64,000 bases of DNA from positions 124,001-188,000 of the forward strand of contig NZ_FXLN01000004.1 of the NCBI RefSeq assembly GCF_900176635.1. Direction: 5' to 3'. Below, in pieces: positions 7,711 to 16,456 of the stretch; positions within the stretch are counted from its first letter, which is position 1; the number at the start of each line of letters is the position of its first letter. The notes beneath the pieces are model-generated. The model did no database searches, was not told the origin of the DNA, and worked only from the letters and a program-made list of their open reading frames with translations. The DNA is from Clostridium merdae (GTDB lineage: Bacteria; Bacillota; Clostridia; Oscillospirales; Acutalibacteraceae). Both the position numbers and the translations under genes were made by a program.

Positions 7711-9864
7711 ATGGGATTAACGAACGCATCTACGGGAGCGGGCGTACTGAGCCACTGCGGTCTACATATTGAAAAGGAGACCGAACAGGATAAGGTAATT
7801 GCGCTCGCGGGAAATCCGAATGTTGGGAAAAGCACCGTTTTCAACGGTTTAACCGGTATGAATCAGCATACCGGCAACTGGCCGGGGAAAACGGTTGCCA
7901 ATGCACAAGGGAAATATCAACACCATGGAACCAATTACATTATGGTGGATATTCCCGGAACGTACTCGCTGATTGCCAATTCTGCGGAGGAAGAAGTCGC
8001 ACGGGATTTCATCTGCTTTGGTGGTGCCGATGCGGTAGTAGTTGTAGCAGATGCTACCTGCTTAGAGCGCAACCTGAATTTGGTATTGCAAACGATGGAG
8101 ATTACCGAACACGTTATACTTTGCGTGAATCTATTAGATGAAGCAAAAAAGAAGAAAATAAAAATCAATTTGAAAGAACTCTCCGAACAATTGGGGATTC
8201 CGGTTGTGGGTATGAGTGCAAGGTCAGGTAAAGGTTTTCAGGAATTGATGGATACCATAGAGGCACTTACGCAGACGAAGGAAATTCCATCCCCTTTACG
8301 CATTCGTTACAGTGATGAGATGGAGAATGCCATTTCACTTATCGAACCAGATGTAGATAAAGTCCTACAAGGTGCGGTAAACAGCCGTTGGGTGGCACTG
8401 CAACTGTTAGATAACGACGATAGTCTGCTTTCTTCCATGAAAAACTACCTTGGCTTTAACCTGCTAGAGCGGGAGGAAATAGTAGAGAAAGTAACACAGG
8501 CGAAAGAGGCGTTAGCGAATGTCGGAATACCGCAGGAGGAATTTCGCGATGAAGTGGTGATTCGAATCGTTCGAACCTGCGAGGAAATCAGCCGCGAGAC
8601 GGTGCGATTTGAAGAAGAAAAATATGCCGAGCGCGACCGCCAGATTGACCGTATCTTAACCTCGAAAATAACCGGAATTCCCATTATGCTGGCAATGCTG
8701 TTCGGTATTTTTTGGATTACGATTAGCGGCGCAAACGTTCCGTCTGCATTTCTCTCTAAAGCGTTGTTCTCTTTGGAACAGCCATTGGTGAATCTTTTTG
8801 TTTGGCTATCGGCTCCTGACTGGCTTCGTGGGATTGTAGTAGATGGCGTTTTTCGAACATTGGCTTGGGTTATTTCTGTCATGCTGCCACCTATGGCCAT
8901 CTTTTTTCCGCTGTTCACCTTATTGGAGGACTCTGGTTATCTACCACGCATTGCGTTTAACCTTGACCACTTTTTCTGCAAAGCGCAGGCACACGGCAAA
9001 CAAGCGCTCACAATGTGCATGGGTTTTGGTTGCAATGCCTGCGGCGTGATTGGCTGCCGCATCATCGATTCTCCACGCGAACGCCTTATTGCGATTCTTA
9101 CCAATAACTTTGTTCCGTGCAATGGGCGGTTCCCAACACTTATTGCAATTATAACAATGTTCTTTGCCGGTGCAATCGGCGGGGCATTTGAGTCTGTTGT
9201 ATCTACCTTAATTCTCACCGCTGTGATTGTTCTGGGCGTATTTATGACACTCATGATTTCACGCCTGCTTTCCAAAACCATATTAAAGGGATTACCATCC
9301 TCCTTTAATCTAGAGCTTCCGCCTTACCGCCGCCCGCAAATTGGCAAGGTAATTGTGCGTTCTATTTTTGACCGTACTCTATTTGTTCTTGGGCGTGCCA
9401 TTGTAGTCGCTGCGCCGGCAGGGCTGGTAATATGGGTTCTAGCCAATATTACCGTTGGAGAGATGAGCATTCTGGCCCATTGCGCCGCGTTCCTCGACCC
9501 GTTTGCCAGACTAATGGGTCTAGACGGCTACATTTTAATGGCGTTTATATTGGGCTTCCCGGCAAATGAGATTGTAGTGCCCATTCTCATCATGAGCTAT
9601 ATGGCTACCGGAACACTAACAGAGCTTGAAAACCTCTCGGAGCTGCGGAATCTGCTGGTGGCCAACGGCTGGACTTGGCTGACGGCGGTTTGCTCCATGC
9701 TATTCTGCCTAATGCATTGGCCTTGTGGCACAACGTGCCTAACGATAAGTAAAGAAACACAGAGCCTAAAATGGACCTTTGCGTCCTTTGCCATACCTAC
9801 CGTTACGGGAATTGCATTGTGTATGTTTGTAGCGGGTACCGTTCGTCTCTTCGGTCTGGTGTAA
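7711..9864 (+). CDS. feoB: FeoB ferrous iron transporter
   Basis: A 717-residue polytopic membrane protein that imports Fe(II). The N-terminal G domain has G1 G-N-P-N-V-G-K-S at residues 34-41, G3 D-I-P-G-T-Y-S around 80, and the G4 motif N-L-L-D. It is followed by a helical GDI-like segment to about residue 290 and then about ten membrane spans. The two Gate motifs are present, including C-M-G-F-G-C-N-A-C-G and the later G-F-P-A-N-E-I-V. The length is normal. The first 28 residues are an extra N-terminal tail with one Cys. The start follows GGGAGG at about 7697. A terminator follows at 9871-9907. Regulation is expected through the divergent DtxR-type repressor. Confidence 0.95.
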   Translation: MGLTNASTGAGVLSHCGLHIEKETEQDKVIALAGNPNVGKSTVFNGLTGMNQHTGNWPGKTVANAQGKYQHHGTNYIMVDIPGTYSLIANSAEEEVARDFICFGGADAVVVVADATCLERNLNLVLQTMEITEHVILCVNLLDEAKKKKIKINLKELSEQLGIPVVGMSARSGKGFQELMDTIEALTQTKEIPSPLRIRYSDEMENAISLIEPDVDKVLQGAVNSRWVALQLLDNDDSLLSSMKNYLGFNLLEREEIVEKVTQAKEALANVGIPQEEFRDEVVIRIVRTCEEISRETVRFEEEKYAERDRQIDRILTSKITGIPIMLAMLFGIFWITISGANVPSAFLSKALFSLEQPLVNLFVWLSAPDWLRGIVVDGVFRTLAWVISVMLPPMAIFFPLFTLLEDSGYLPRIAFNLDHFFCKAQAHGKQALTMCMGFGCNACGVIGCRIIDSPRERLIAILTNNFVPCNGRFPTLIAIITMFFAGAIGGAFESVVSTLILTAVIVLGVFMTLMISRLLSKTILKGLPSSFNLELPPYRRPQIGKVIVRSIFDRTLFVLGRAIVVAAPAGLVIWVLANITVGEMSILAHCAAFLDPFARLMGLDGYILMAFILGFPANEIVVPILIMSYMATGTLTELENLSELRNLLVANGWTWLTAVCSMLFCLMHWPCGTTCLTISKETQSLKWTFASFAIPTVTGIALCMFVAGTVRLFGLV

Positions 9865-9870
9865 TAAAAA

Positions 9871-9907
9871 ACAGCTCAGTCGCAATCGCGACTGAGCTGT
9901 TTTTTTA
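9871..9907. terminator. bidirectional intrinsic terminator
   Basis: ACAGCTCAGTCGC and GCGACTGAGCTGT form a 13-bp perfect stem around a 4-base loop, followed by seven T and preceded by a run of A. It serves feoB and probably also the convergent DUF1003 gene. Confidence 0.95.
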
Positions 9908-9941
9908 TGCTTTAACATGTGCATGGTCAAGATTTATATTC

Positions 9942-10499
9942 TTATTGCTTTGGCTCCTGCTCGTTTTGCTGTTGTAGATGGAGCAGGAGTTCTTTTATTT
10001 CTTTGAGTTCCCCCTCCATATGGTGCAAATGCCGCTGCATGTCATCTATTTCTTTTTCGGCCTTGTAATTAATCGCAAAATCGATGATGGATTCATGCTT
10101 ATCTCTCGCCGCTTGGCGGTTTTGGCTCATCATAATAAGAGGAGCCTGAAAAGCAGCAATAAATGATAAAATTAAATTGAGTAAAATAAAAGGTTTGGGG
10201 TCAAAGTGATACGGCAAAAATGGCAAAATATTAATGAGCATCCATAATACCAAAAAAACGCCAAACAGAATAATGAACGTCCAGCTTCCTCCAAAGGCAG
10301 CCACTTTGTCCGCAATACGGTCAGAGCGTTTTGTGTTTGTTTCGTATTCCTCATCCAGCCGGGAAGCAATCTTCTGCTCGTAATTGTCGACCAACCGGTC
10401 AATTCGCGATACCTTTTCTTTATTTAGCTTAATATCAAAGCCCTGAATGTCGGATGCGTTCTCAAATTGCTGCATGTTACCCTGTATTTTCTTTTGCAT
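9942..10499 (-). CDS. DUF1003 family membrane protein
   Basis: A 185-residue inner-membrane protein. The DUF1003 signature is clear: D-R-I-A-D-K-V-A-A-F-G-G-S-W-x-F-I at about residues 60-77, then F-D-P-K-P-F-I-L-L-N-L-I-L-S and A-P-L-I-M-M-S-Q-N-R-Q. Two transmembrane helices (about 76-95 and 105-125) are followed by a charged coiled-coil tail rich in Glu, Lys and Gln that should be cytosolic. The family has no established function. It is monocistronic, on the minus strand, and convergent with feoB. Confidence 0.85.
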   Translation of the reverse strand: MQKKIQGNMQQFENASDIQGFDIKLNKEKVSRIDRLVDNYEQKIASRLDEEYETNTKRSDRIADKVAAFGGSWTFIILFGVFLVLWMLINILPFLPYHFDPKPFILLNLILSFIAAFQAPLIMMSQNRQAARDKHESIIDFAINYKAEKEIDDMQRHLHHMEGELKEIKELLLHLQQQNEQEPKQ

Positions 10500-10611
10500 A
10501 GTATCACCCCATAGAATTCTTTTGTGTGAAACAGCTGGTATTTATTTTACTTATTATACCATTCCCGTACAAGAGATAAAATCGGAATCCATAAATAAGC
10601 TGAAAAAACAG

Positions 10612-10642
10612 TTGACTCTCACACTATGAGATGCTTTATACT
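10612..10642 (+). promoter_or_regulatory. MerR-type promoter with 19-bp spacer and overlapping dyad
   Basis: TTGACT (10612-10617) and TATACT (10637-10642) are separated by 19 bp, the over-long spacer characteristic of promoters that MerR-family proteins untwist. A dyad CTCTCA-cacta-TGAGAT lies between the two elements. It sits 43 bases ahead of the merR-like gene, suggesting autoregulation. A perfect 12-bp palindrome, CACATATATGTG, follows at 10662-10673. Confidence 0.65.
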
Positions 10643-10684
10643 ATGTATGAGCTCAAAAAAACACATATATGTGAGGGAACCATC

Positions 10685-11503
10685 ATGCTGAAAATAGGCG
10701 ATTTCTCAAGGCTGTCCAGAATCAGTATCCGCATGCTGCGGCATTACGATGAAATTGGTTTGCTCATGCCGCAAAGCATCGACTCCTCCACAGGCTACCG
10801 GTATTACAATGAAGCACAGCTTGTAACAGCCAACCGAATTCAGGCTTTAAAAGAGATGGGCTTCGGGCTTTCGGTTATCGCTGAAATAATGAAAACGTAT
10901 CAAGATTCGGCGGCGTTTGTGCAGTATCTTCTTTTAAAAAAGGCTGAAATTCTGGAAGAGGAGAAGAAGGTCAGCAGGCAGCTACTGCTGCTGGATTCAG
11001 CAATTAAGCGACTTGGAAAGGATGAAAATGCAATGGAATACACGGTAGTATGTAAAGAATTGCCCGAAAGATATGTTGCGAGCTTGCGGAAGGTGATCCC
11101 CGCTTATGACAAAGAGGGAATCTTATGGGAACTGTTAGGTAAAGAATTAGCAGCCCAAAAAGTACAGCAAACAAACGACAGAAACGCTCTTGCCATCTTC
11201 CATGACAAAGAGCATATGGATGCCAACCCGGATGTAGAGATTCAAATCTCAGTAAAGGGAACCTACCAGAGCACGGAACAGGTTGTGTTTAAAACCGTAC
11301 CTGCTATGGAATTTGCCTCCGCAACATTTCAGGGAGGGTACGAACAAATTCGTGAGGTGAACCAAGAGGTAGCTAATTGGATTAGGGATAATGGATATGA
11401 TTTTGCAGGCCCCATGTTTAGCATATACCATGTAAGTCCCTCTGAATCGCAAAATCCGGATGAATGGATAACGGAAATGTGCTTCCCGATTCACAAGAAA
11501 TAA
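10685..11503 (+). CDS. MerR-family regulator with GyrI-like effector-binding domain
   Basis: A 272-residue activator of the BltR/BmrR type. The N-terminal MerR winged helix covers about residues 1-70 (L-K-I-G-D-F-S-R-L-S, then M-L-R-H-Y-D-E-I-G-L-L and G-Y-R-Y-Y). A coiled-coil dimerisation helix spans about 75-115. A C-terminal GyrI/AraC-effector-binding domain spans about 118-270 and should bind a hydrophobic or cationic drug-like ligand. The ATG at 10685 is chosen over an in-frame upstream ATG (10631), which lies inside the promoter -10 region and has no ribosome binding site. The gene has its own 19-bp-spacer promoter and is closed by a terminator. No efflux gene is attached, so any further target lies elsewhere or is absent. 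Confidence 0.85.
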   Translation: MLKIGDFSRLSRISIRMLRHYDEIGLLMPQSIDSSTGYRYYNEAQLVTANRIQALKEMGFGLSVIAEIMKTYQDSAAFVQYLLLKKAEILEEEKKVSRQLLLLDSAIKRLGKDENAMEYTVVCKELPERYVASLRKVIPAYDKEGILWELLGKELAAQKVQQTNDRNALAIFHDKEHMDANPDVEIQISVKGTYQSTEQVVFKTVPAMEFASATFQGGYEQIREVNQEVANWIRDNGYDFAGPMFSIYHVSPSESQNPDEWITEMCFPIHKK

Positions 11504-11506
11504 TGC

Positions 11507-11541
11507 AAAAAGTACCGCCTGTTTTCAGGCGGTACTTTTTT
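11507..11541 (+). terminator. intrinsic terminator of the MerR-type gene
   Basis: AAGTACCGCCTG and CAGGCGGTACTT form a 12-bp perfect stem with a TTTT loop, followed by a run of T, directly after the stop codon. Confidence 0.95.
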
Positions 11542-11762
11542 AAAATATTAAATTTATACCAGATTTTGGAATAAAAAATAATTAGCCTTACCCGCAGGTA
11601 TTTTCTTACCGGAAAAATCATGGTAATATAGGGCTATCACCTTTCAATTGTGGAATAACTGTACTTGGTGTCTTACAATTTTAAAAATGCGTGTGAAACC
11701 GTTGGTTTGCGCAAATGGTGTGACTGTAATATTCATCTAGCTTAGAAAAGGGGAAATAAGTT

Positions 11763-12791
11763 ATGTTAAAAAGAGGGATGATTTTCATTGTGGCAGCTGC
11801 GGTTTTCCTTTTTGTACTCGCTGCCTGTGATTCTGCTAAGCCTCCTCAAAAAGCAGAATCTTATACGACGTATACAGACCCAATTATGGGCATTAGTATT
11901 AATTTGCCGCAGCAAGAGCTTACCAGCCGCACCATTTCGTACACCCAGTTAGACCTTAGTAAAAAAACGGGAGAGTATCTTCCCAAAGAGGGTACGTCTC
12001 TGGTCTTTCAGCCAGATAAAGCTGCGGTACCACTATTTGTGCTTCAGTATTACGATGAGAACTCTTGGGATGCTTGGGTGAAAAAGGGCTTAAATGCAGA
12101 TAAAATTACTGGCATGGCCAATACAGAAGAGGTTGGGCGTAAGGGTGGCGTAATATATGTTTATGCAGCGCCCCAGCCGAACGCAACCGGTATGGATGAT
12201 GACACGAAAAAAGAGTACGAACGTGTGTTAACGCTGCTGCCAACCATACGCCAGAGCATTGCCCTTATGTACCGGGAAGCCGCAGATACCGGTACGTTCC
12301 CAAGCTTTTCAACGACCGATTTAAACGGGAATGCAGTAAGCAGTGAATCGTTTGCAAAATACCGGCTCACGATGGTGAACTTTTGGGGAACCTTCTGTGG
12401 CCCCTGCATAGAGGAAATGCCAGACTTAGAAAAGTTAAATAAAAGCATGCCGGAGGGAACCCGGTTGGTAGGTATAGTAACCGATGTTTCTGGCGATGAA
12501 AATAAAGAAACGGCGAAACAGATAATTGCCAAAGCAGGCGCAACTTATGAAAACTGGCTGCCGGATGAGGCTTTGCTGGAATATATGGATAGCCATGTGT
12601 CCGGTGTTCCCACAACGCTGTTTATAGATAGCAACGGCCAAATTGTTGGGGAAGCCGTTGTTGGCAAGCGCAATGCAGAAAAATACCAGGAAGAGTTGGA
12701 GGCGCGCCTAAGCACCCTGTTGGCACCCGAAAGTTCTCGCTCTCAGTCTGAGCCGGAGAGTGCGGAAAGCAGTGAGCTTACCGCACCGTAA
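11763..12791 (+). CDS. TlpA/ResA-like thioredoxin-fold lipoprotein
   Basis: A 342-residue extracytoplasmic thiol-disulfide protein. A lipoprotein signal peptide is visible: positively charged start, hydrophobic core, and lipobox L-A-A-C with the lipidated Cys at residue 22. Residues about 35-165 form an extra N-terminal domain of unknown type. A TlpA/AhpC-TSA-like thioredoxin domain follows at about 178-325, with F-W-G-T-F-C-G-P-C-I (catalytic C-G-P-C at 212-215) and the cis-Pro loop V-S-G-V-P-T-T. A Ser/Glu/Pro-rich tail ends the protein. It heads an operon with a CXXC mini-protein and a NapH-like Fe-S membrane protein, so it is probably the surface end of a chain carrying electrons across the membrane to reduce exported proteins or peroxides. 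Its start has an AAAAGGGG site. Confidence 0.85.
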   Translation: MLKRGMIFIVAAAVFLFVLAACDSAKPPQKAESYTTYTDPIMGISINLPQQELTSRTISYTQLDLSKKTGEYLPKEGTSLVFQPDKAAVPLFVLQYYDENSWDAWVKKGLNADKITGMANTEEVGRKGGVIYVYAAPQPNATGMDDDTKKEYERVLTLLPTIRQSIALMYREAADTGTFPSFSTTDLNGNAVSSESFAKYRLTMVNFWGTFCGPCIEEMPDLEKLNKSMPEGTRLVGIVTDVSGDENKETAKQIIAKAGATYENWLPDEALLEYMDSHVSGVPTTLFIDSNGQIVGEAVVGKRNAEKYQEELEARLSTLLAPESSRSQSEPESAESSELTAP

Positions 12792-12823
12792 AGATGAATT
12801 ATAGTTGAAAGGGGTGGCAACCC

Positions 12824-12976
12824 ATGGAGCGTGTAAATCAGAATCCTCGTATTTTGCGTTGGGGAATTGCCGCCGCGGCAGTTGTGATGATGGCGGCCGG
12901 CTTATGGAATGGAGAGAATCGAACTGTTCTGACAAAAGCGGTACAAATATGTTTGGAGTGCATTGGAATTGGATAA
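12824..12976 (+). CDS. small CXXC membrane protein, CD1871A family
   Basis: A 50-residue protein. It has one transmembrane helix (about residues 14-28, Ala/Val/Met-rich) after a short basic N-terminus, and ends in C-L-E-C-I-G-I-G. This C-terminal motif is, to my recollection, the mark of the CD1871A-type CXXC family, which is found between a TlpA-like protein and a 4Fe-4S membrane protein in Clostridia, exactly as here. AAAGGGGTGG at about 12808-12817 provides the ribosome binding site. The last 14 bases overlap the start of the next gene. The CXXC lies just outside or at the membrane face and could relay reducing equivalents between its two neighbours; this role is inferred from position only. 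Confidence 0.8.
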   Translation: MERVNQNPRILRWGIAAAAVVMMAAGLWNGENRTVLTKAVQICLECIGIG

Positions 12977-13829
12977 GAGAACGTGGGTGCAGGCGCTTGT
13001 TACCTTTACAACCAACTCAAATGTACAAGGCTTTCTACAAGGTAGAATCTATAAAGGAAAGCTGAAGAATGCGTGCGTGCCGGGGCTGAATTGTTATTCC
13101 TGCCCGGGTGCCCTTGGCTCTTGCCCTATTGGTGCAATGCAGGCGGTAGAGGGGAGTACTCGCTACGGCATTTCAATGTATATTCTGGGCTTTCTGGTTT
13201 TTGTGGGCATTCTTTTGGGTCGCTTTGTGTGCGGCTGGCTGTGCCCGTTTGGCTGGTTTCAGGAATTGCTGCATCGCATTCCTACTCCTAAGAAAAAAGT
13301 AGCGAAAAAGGTGAATGCGGTACTAAAATGGCTAAAATATGTAATTTTACTTTTCTTTGTCATTCTTCTTCCCATTCTAACCGTGAATGCGTTTGGGATT
13401 TCGACTCCTTATTTTTGCAAATATATATGCCCGGCTGGAACACTGGAGGGCGGTATCCCATTGCTTTTGACCAATACTTCATTGCGCAGTGCAGTTGGTT
13501 TTCTGTTTGGGTGGAAGATGCTGATTCTAATTGCTGTCATACTGGCATCTATTCTTATTTTTCGCCCGTTCTGCCGTTATTTGTGCCCATTGGGTGCGTT
13601 TTACTCGCTATTTAATCCCATCAGTTTTTACCGATATTCCGTGGATGAAGAGAAGTGTACCCAGTGCGGAAAATGTGCAAAAGCCTGTAAAATGGACATA
13701 ACCGCATTTCAAACGCCGAATTCGCTGGAATGTATTCGTTGTGGAGACTGCATAAAGGCTTGCCCGGAGCAAGCGATTCATTGTGGCTTTCAAAATAATT
13801 CGGTTGGCAAAAAGCAGGTGCTAAAGTAA
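12963..13829 (+). CDS. NapH-like 4Fe-4S membrane ferredoxin-type protein
   Basis: A 288-residue membrane protein with Fe-S centres. Residues 38-60 carry a Cys-rich loop (N-C-Y-S-C-P-G-A-L-G-S-C-P-I-G-A). Several transmembrane helices follow, interrupted by C-G-W-L-C-P-F-G and C-R-Y-L-C-P-L-G motifs typical of NapH/CcoG-like proteins. The C-terminus has two ferredoxin clusters, C-T-Q-C-G-K-C-A-K-A-C and C-I-R-C-G-D-C-I-K-A-C-P. The best start is TTG at 12963, with GGAG 5-8 bases upstream; no ATG with a site fits. It overlaps the preceding gene by 14 bases. Function by context: it feeds electrons from cytosolic ferredoxin through the membrane to the CXXC protein and the TlpA-like lipoprotein. 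Confidence 0.85.
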   Translation: MELDKRTWVQALVTFTTNSNVQGFLQGRIYKGKLKNACVPGLNCYSCPGALGSCPIGAMQAVEGSTRYGISMYILGFLVFVGILLGRFVCGWLCPFGWFQELLHRIPTPKKKVAKKVNAVLKWLKYVILLFFVILLPILTVNAFGISTPYFCKYICPAGTLEGGIPLLLTNTSLRSAVGFLFGWKMLILIAVILASILIFRPFCRYLCPLGAFYSLFNPISFYRYSVDEEKCTQCGKCAKACKMDITAFQTPNSLECIRCGDCIKACPEQAIHCGFQNNSVGKKQVLK

Positions 13830-13876
13830 GTTCTTGCATCGTTTGGTTGCTTTCATCTAGTTCTATGAATAGTGAA

Positions 13877-13911
13877 AGGGGTGTTTCGTTAGAATCGAAA
13901 CACCCCTCTTT
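13877..13911. terminator. bidirectional intrinsic terminator
   Basis: AGGGGTGTTTCG and CGAAACACCCCT form a 12-bp perfect stem around TTAGAAT, between the Fe-S protein gene and the convergent alcohol dehydrogenase gene. Confidence 0.9.
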
Positions 13912-13996
13912 GCAGGTAGGTTAAAGTACTGACCGTCGATTAGAATAACGTCACAGCTTTTTACTTACATATTTGTTTATCTAAGCCACTTTATGA

Positions 13997-15166
13997 TTAA
14001 CGAAAGGACTCCTCATAAATGCGAATGCAGTCTTCTTTGCTTAGGCGGGCAGGGTCTACCAGAAATAAGCCGCCCATGGTTTCTCTGGCGTTGGCTGCGT
14101 ATTTTTCTAAGTTATTCCCGTCAATTCCATAGTCGCTCATTTTCAGTTCTGCAACACCGCAGGCCGATTGCAGAGCACAAAGAGCGTCCACAAAGTCCAT
14201 GGCGCTGGTGGCATCGGTTTTGCCGAGTGCTTTAGCCATGGCAATCATGCGATCGTCGCAGGCGTGAATATTCGCAAAGTGCGTGTAGTACGCCTTGCTA
14301 ATCATAATTAAGCCCGCTCCGTGGGGAAGCTCATGGTGGAAGGCGCTCAAAGCATGCTCCAAACTATGCTCAGATGTACAGGAAGAAAGCGATTCTACCA
14401 TACCGGAAAGGGTATTGGCCAGTGCAACGTCGGCACGGGCATCCTCATCTTTTCCGTTTGCCACCGCTTTTGCAAGGCTTTTCCCAATAAGCTCGATGGA
14501 TTTGAGTGCGTAAAGGTCACTGATGGGGTCTGCTGTTTTGGCTATATAGCCCTCGGTGCTGTGGAATAGTGCATCAAACCCTTGGTATGCTGTAAGGTGG
14601 GGAGGAACGGTCAGCATAAGGTCTGGGTCTACAATCGAAAGCACGGGGAATGTTTTTTCGTAACCAAAGCCAATTTTTTCGTTGGTTTCTTCCTTGGTGG
14701 TAACCGTCCACGGGTCTGCCTCAGTTCCAGTTCCAGCCGTGGTGGTAATTGCCACAATGGGTAGAGGGTCATTCGGTACGGGCTTTCTCTGGCCGGAGCC
14801 CCCGGTCACATAATCCCAATAGTCCCCCTCATTGGTTGCCATAACCGCAATTGCTTTTGCAGCGTCAATGCTGCTTCCGCCGCCAAGGCCAATTACAAAG
14901 TTGCAGCCTTCCTTGCGTGCCAGTGCCGCACCCTCCATTACATGGGTTTTAATGGGGTTAGGAAGAATTTTGTCAAATACGATATGTAAGACTCCAGCAA
15001 GGTTTAATTCTTCTTCAACTCTCGCGAGGTAACCATTCTCTCTGGTCGATTTACCGGAGGAAATTACGATGAGTGCTTTTTGTCCCGGTAGTTTTTGGGA
15101 GTGCAGGTTTGCAAGCTGGCCCTTACCAAATAAAATCTTGGTGGGAACGTAATAATCAAATTGCAT
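13997..15166 (-). CDS. iron-containing (group III) alcohol dehydrogenase
   Basis: A 389-residue cytosolic NAD(P)-dependent alcohol dehydrogenase of the Fe-ADH family, which interconverts alcohols and aldehydes. Visible motifs are G-G-G-S-S-I-D-A-A-K (cofactor binding, about residues 91-100), T-T-T-A-G-T-G-T-E-A-D, and the metal-ligand segment with Asp and three His: D-P-D at about 178, F-H-S-T-E-G, and L-E-H-A-L-S-A-F-H-H-E-L-P-H-G. The length is normal. The ATG at 15166 is preferred to the ATG seven codons upstream because GGAGG lies 8 bases before it. Monocistronic. The real substrate (butanol, ethanol, lactaldehyde or a diol) cannot be told. Confidence 0.9.
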   Translation of the reverse strand: MQFDYYVPTKILFGKGQLANLHSQKLPGQKALIVISSGKSTRENGYLARVEEELNLAGVLHIVFDKILPNPIKTHVMEGAALARKEGCNFVIGLGGGSSIDAAKAIAVMATNEGDYWDYVTGGSGQRKPVPNDPLPIVAITTTAGTGTEADPWTVTTKEETNEKIGFGYEKTFPVLSIVDPDLMLTVPPHLTAYQGFDALFHSTEGYIAKTADPISDLYALKSIELIGKSLAKAVANGKDEDARADVALANTLSGMVESLSSCTSEHSLEHALSAFHHELPHGAGLIMISKAYYTHFANIHACDDRMIAMAKALGKTDATSAMDFVDALCALQSACGVAELKMSDYGIDGNNLEKYAANARETMGGLFLVDPARLSKEDCIRIYEESFR

Positions 15167-15255
15167 GTTTACAACCTCCGTTTTCATTTTCGTACTTCTA
15201 CTATACCTCTTTGAGTGTAGTGGAAGTCAAGCCTTTTTCAAAAGAATTTTTCTTA

Positions 15256-15285
15256 TTGACATCATTATTCCCATTAAGGTATAAC
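15256..15285 (+). promoter_or_regulatory. sigma-A-type promoter
   Basis: TTGACA at 15256-15261 and TATAAC at 15280-15285 with an 18-bp spacer face the AraC-type gene at 15448, leaving a leader of about 155 bases. A second TATAAT stands at 15404-15409 but lacks a clear -35. Confidence 0.5.
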
Positions 15286-15447
15286 AAGGGCAGAGAATAT
15301 GGGCAGAATGGTAAGGAACAAGGTACCTTGTAGGGTCAGGGTATCAATTATGTGAAAATAATAAATGAGCAAGTAAAATCAAGCATTGTAAGTTTGCTTG
15401 CCTTATAATAACGGTAGAGCGGTTGAAATGGTGAGGTGTAAAAACGA

Positions 15448-16416
15448 ATGTATGAGTGGCACAAGCAAATTCAAGTGATTGTAGATGAAATAGACCAGTG
15501 CATTCAAAATCGCAACAGTGAAGAAATCACACTGCGATTTCTCTCGCAAAAGCTAGGGTATTCCGAATTTCATACAACGAGAAAATTCAAAGAAATATCG
15601 GGTATGCAGTTTCGGGATTACCTGCGGAATCGCAAATTAGCTTTTGCGCTCAAAGAGGTTCGAGATAGTGATAAAAGCATTTTAGATATTGCGTTTGACT
15701 ATGGTTTTTCATCTCATGAAGCGTTCACCAGAGCTTTTAAGCGAACCTATGGCATTGCACCCAGTGAATACCGTAAAAAACCGATGCCCGTCACTCTCCG
15801 CACGAAAATACAACCATTTGACCGCTACTTTTTTGGTTTAGGAGAAATCGGTATGATAAAATCTTCCGAAGAAATTAAAGTTTATTTTATTACCATTCCT
15901 GCGCATAAATTTTTGCACGTGAAAAACTATGAAAGCAATGGGTATTGGGATTTTTGGCAGAAGCAGAGCCAGATTCCGGGACAAGACTGCGACACCATTT
16001 GCGGCTTGCTGGATAGCATTAAGGGAAAACTGGACGAAGATGTCGGGAACAAATCAAATGGCAGCAGTGGTCAAATCATGGCCTATATGATTGATCCGAA
16101 AGGCCGACTCTGCGATTGGGGGATTCCTCGCACCGAATGCTACGGGGTACGTCTTCCCATCGATTATGATGGTGAAGTACCCTCACAAATGTTGATGATG
16201 GATGTTCCCGAAGCAGAATACGTTGTTTTTGAGCATGGCCCATTTGATTATGAGCAGGAGAATCGAAGTGTTGAAGAATTGATGGAAAAGACAATGGCAA
16301 ACTTCGATTATGAAGGCACCGGTTACTGCATGGATACGACTCCCGATAGAATGATTTATTTGTACTATGATCCAGAGCATTTCTTTAAATATGTTCGTCC
16401 TGTAAAAAAAGCGTAA
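15448..16416 (+). CDS. AraC-family regulator with GyrI-like ligand-binding domain
   Basis: A 322-residue transcription regulator with the Rob/SoxS-like order: DNA-binding domain first, effector domain second. Two helix-turn-helix motifs occupy about residues 8-110 (L-R-F-L-S-Q-K-L-G-Y-S-E-F-H; then I-L-D-I-A-F-D-Y-G-F-S-S-H-E-A-F-T-R-A-F-K, and the family stretch Y-G-I-A-P-S-E-Y-R). The C-terminal domain, about 145-320, is a GyrI-like small-molecule binding fold. AGGTG sits 7 bases ahead of the ATG. It stands alone between a long leader and a strong terminator. The downstream FAD/Rieske gene is a possible target by position only. Confidence 0.85.
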   Translation: MYEWHKQIQVIVDEIDQCIQNRNSEEITLRFLSQKLGYSEFHTTRKFKEISGMQFRDYLRNRKLAFALKEVRDSDKSILDIAFDYGFSSHEAFTRAFKRTYGIAPSEYRKKPMPVTLRTKIQPFDRYFFGLGEIGMIKSSEEIKVYFITIPAHKFLHVKNYESNGYWDFWQKQSQIPGQDCDTICGLLDSIKGKLDEDVGNKSNGSSGQIMAYMIDPKGRLCDWGIPRTECYGVRLPIDYDGEVPSQMLMMDVPEAEYVVFEHGPFDYEQENRSVEELMEKTMANFDYEGTGYCMDTTPDRMIYLYYDPEHFFKYVRPVKKA

Positions 16417-16421
16417 TAATC

Positions 16422-16456
16422 AAAATCACCTGCCCTTTGCGGCAGGTGATTTTTTA
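16422..16456 (+). terminator. intrinsic terminator of the AraC-type gene
   Basis: AAAATCACCTGCC and GGCAGGTGATTTT form a 13-bp perfect stem around CTTTGC, followed by a T-run. Confidence 0.95.
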
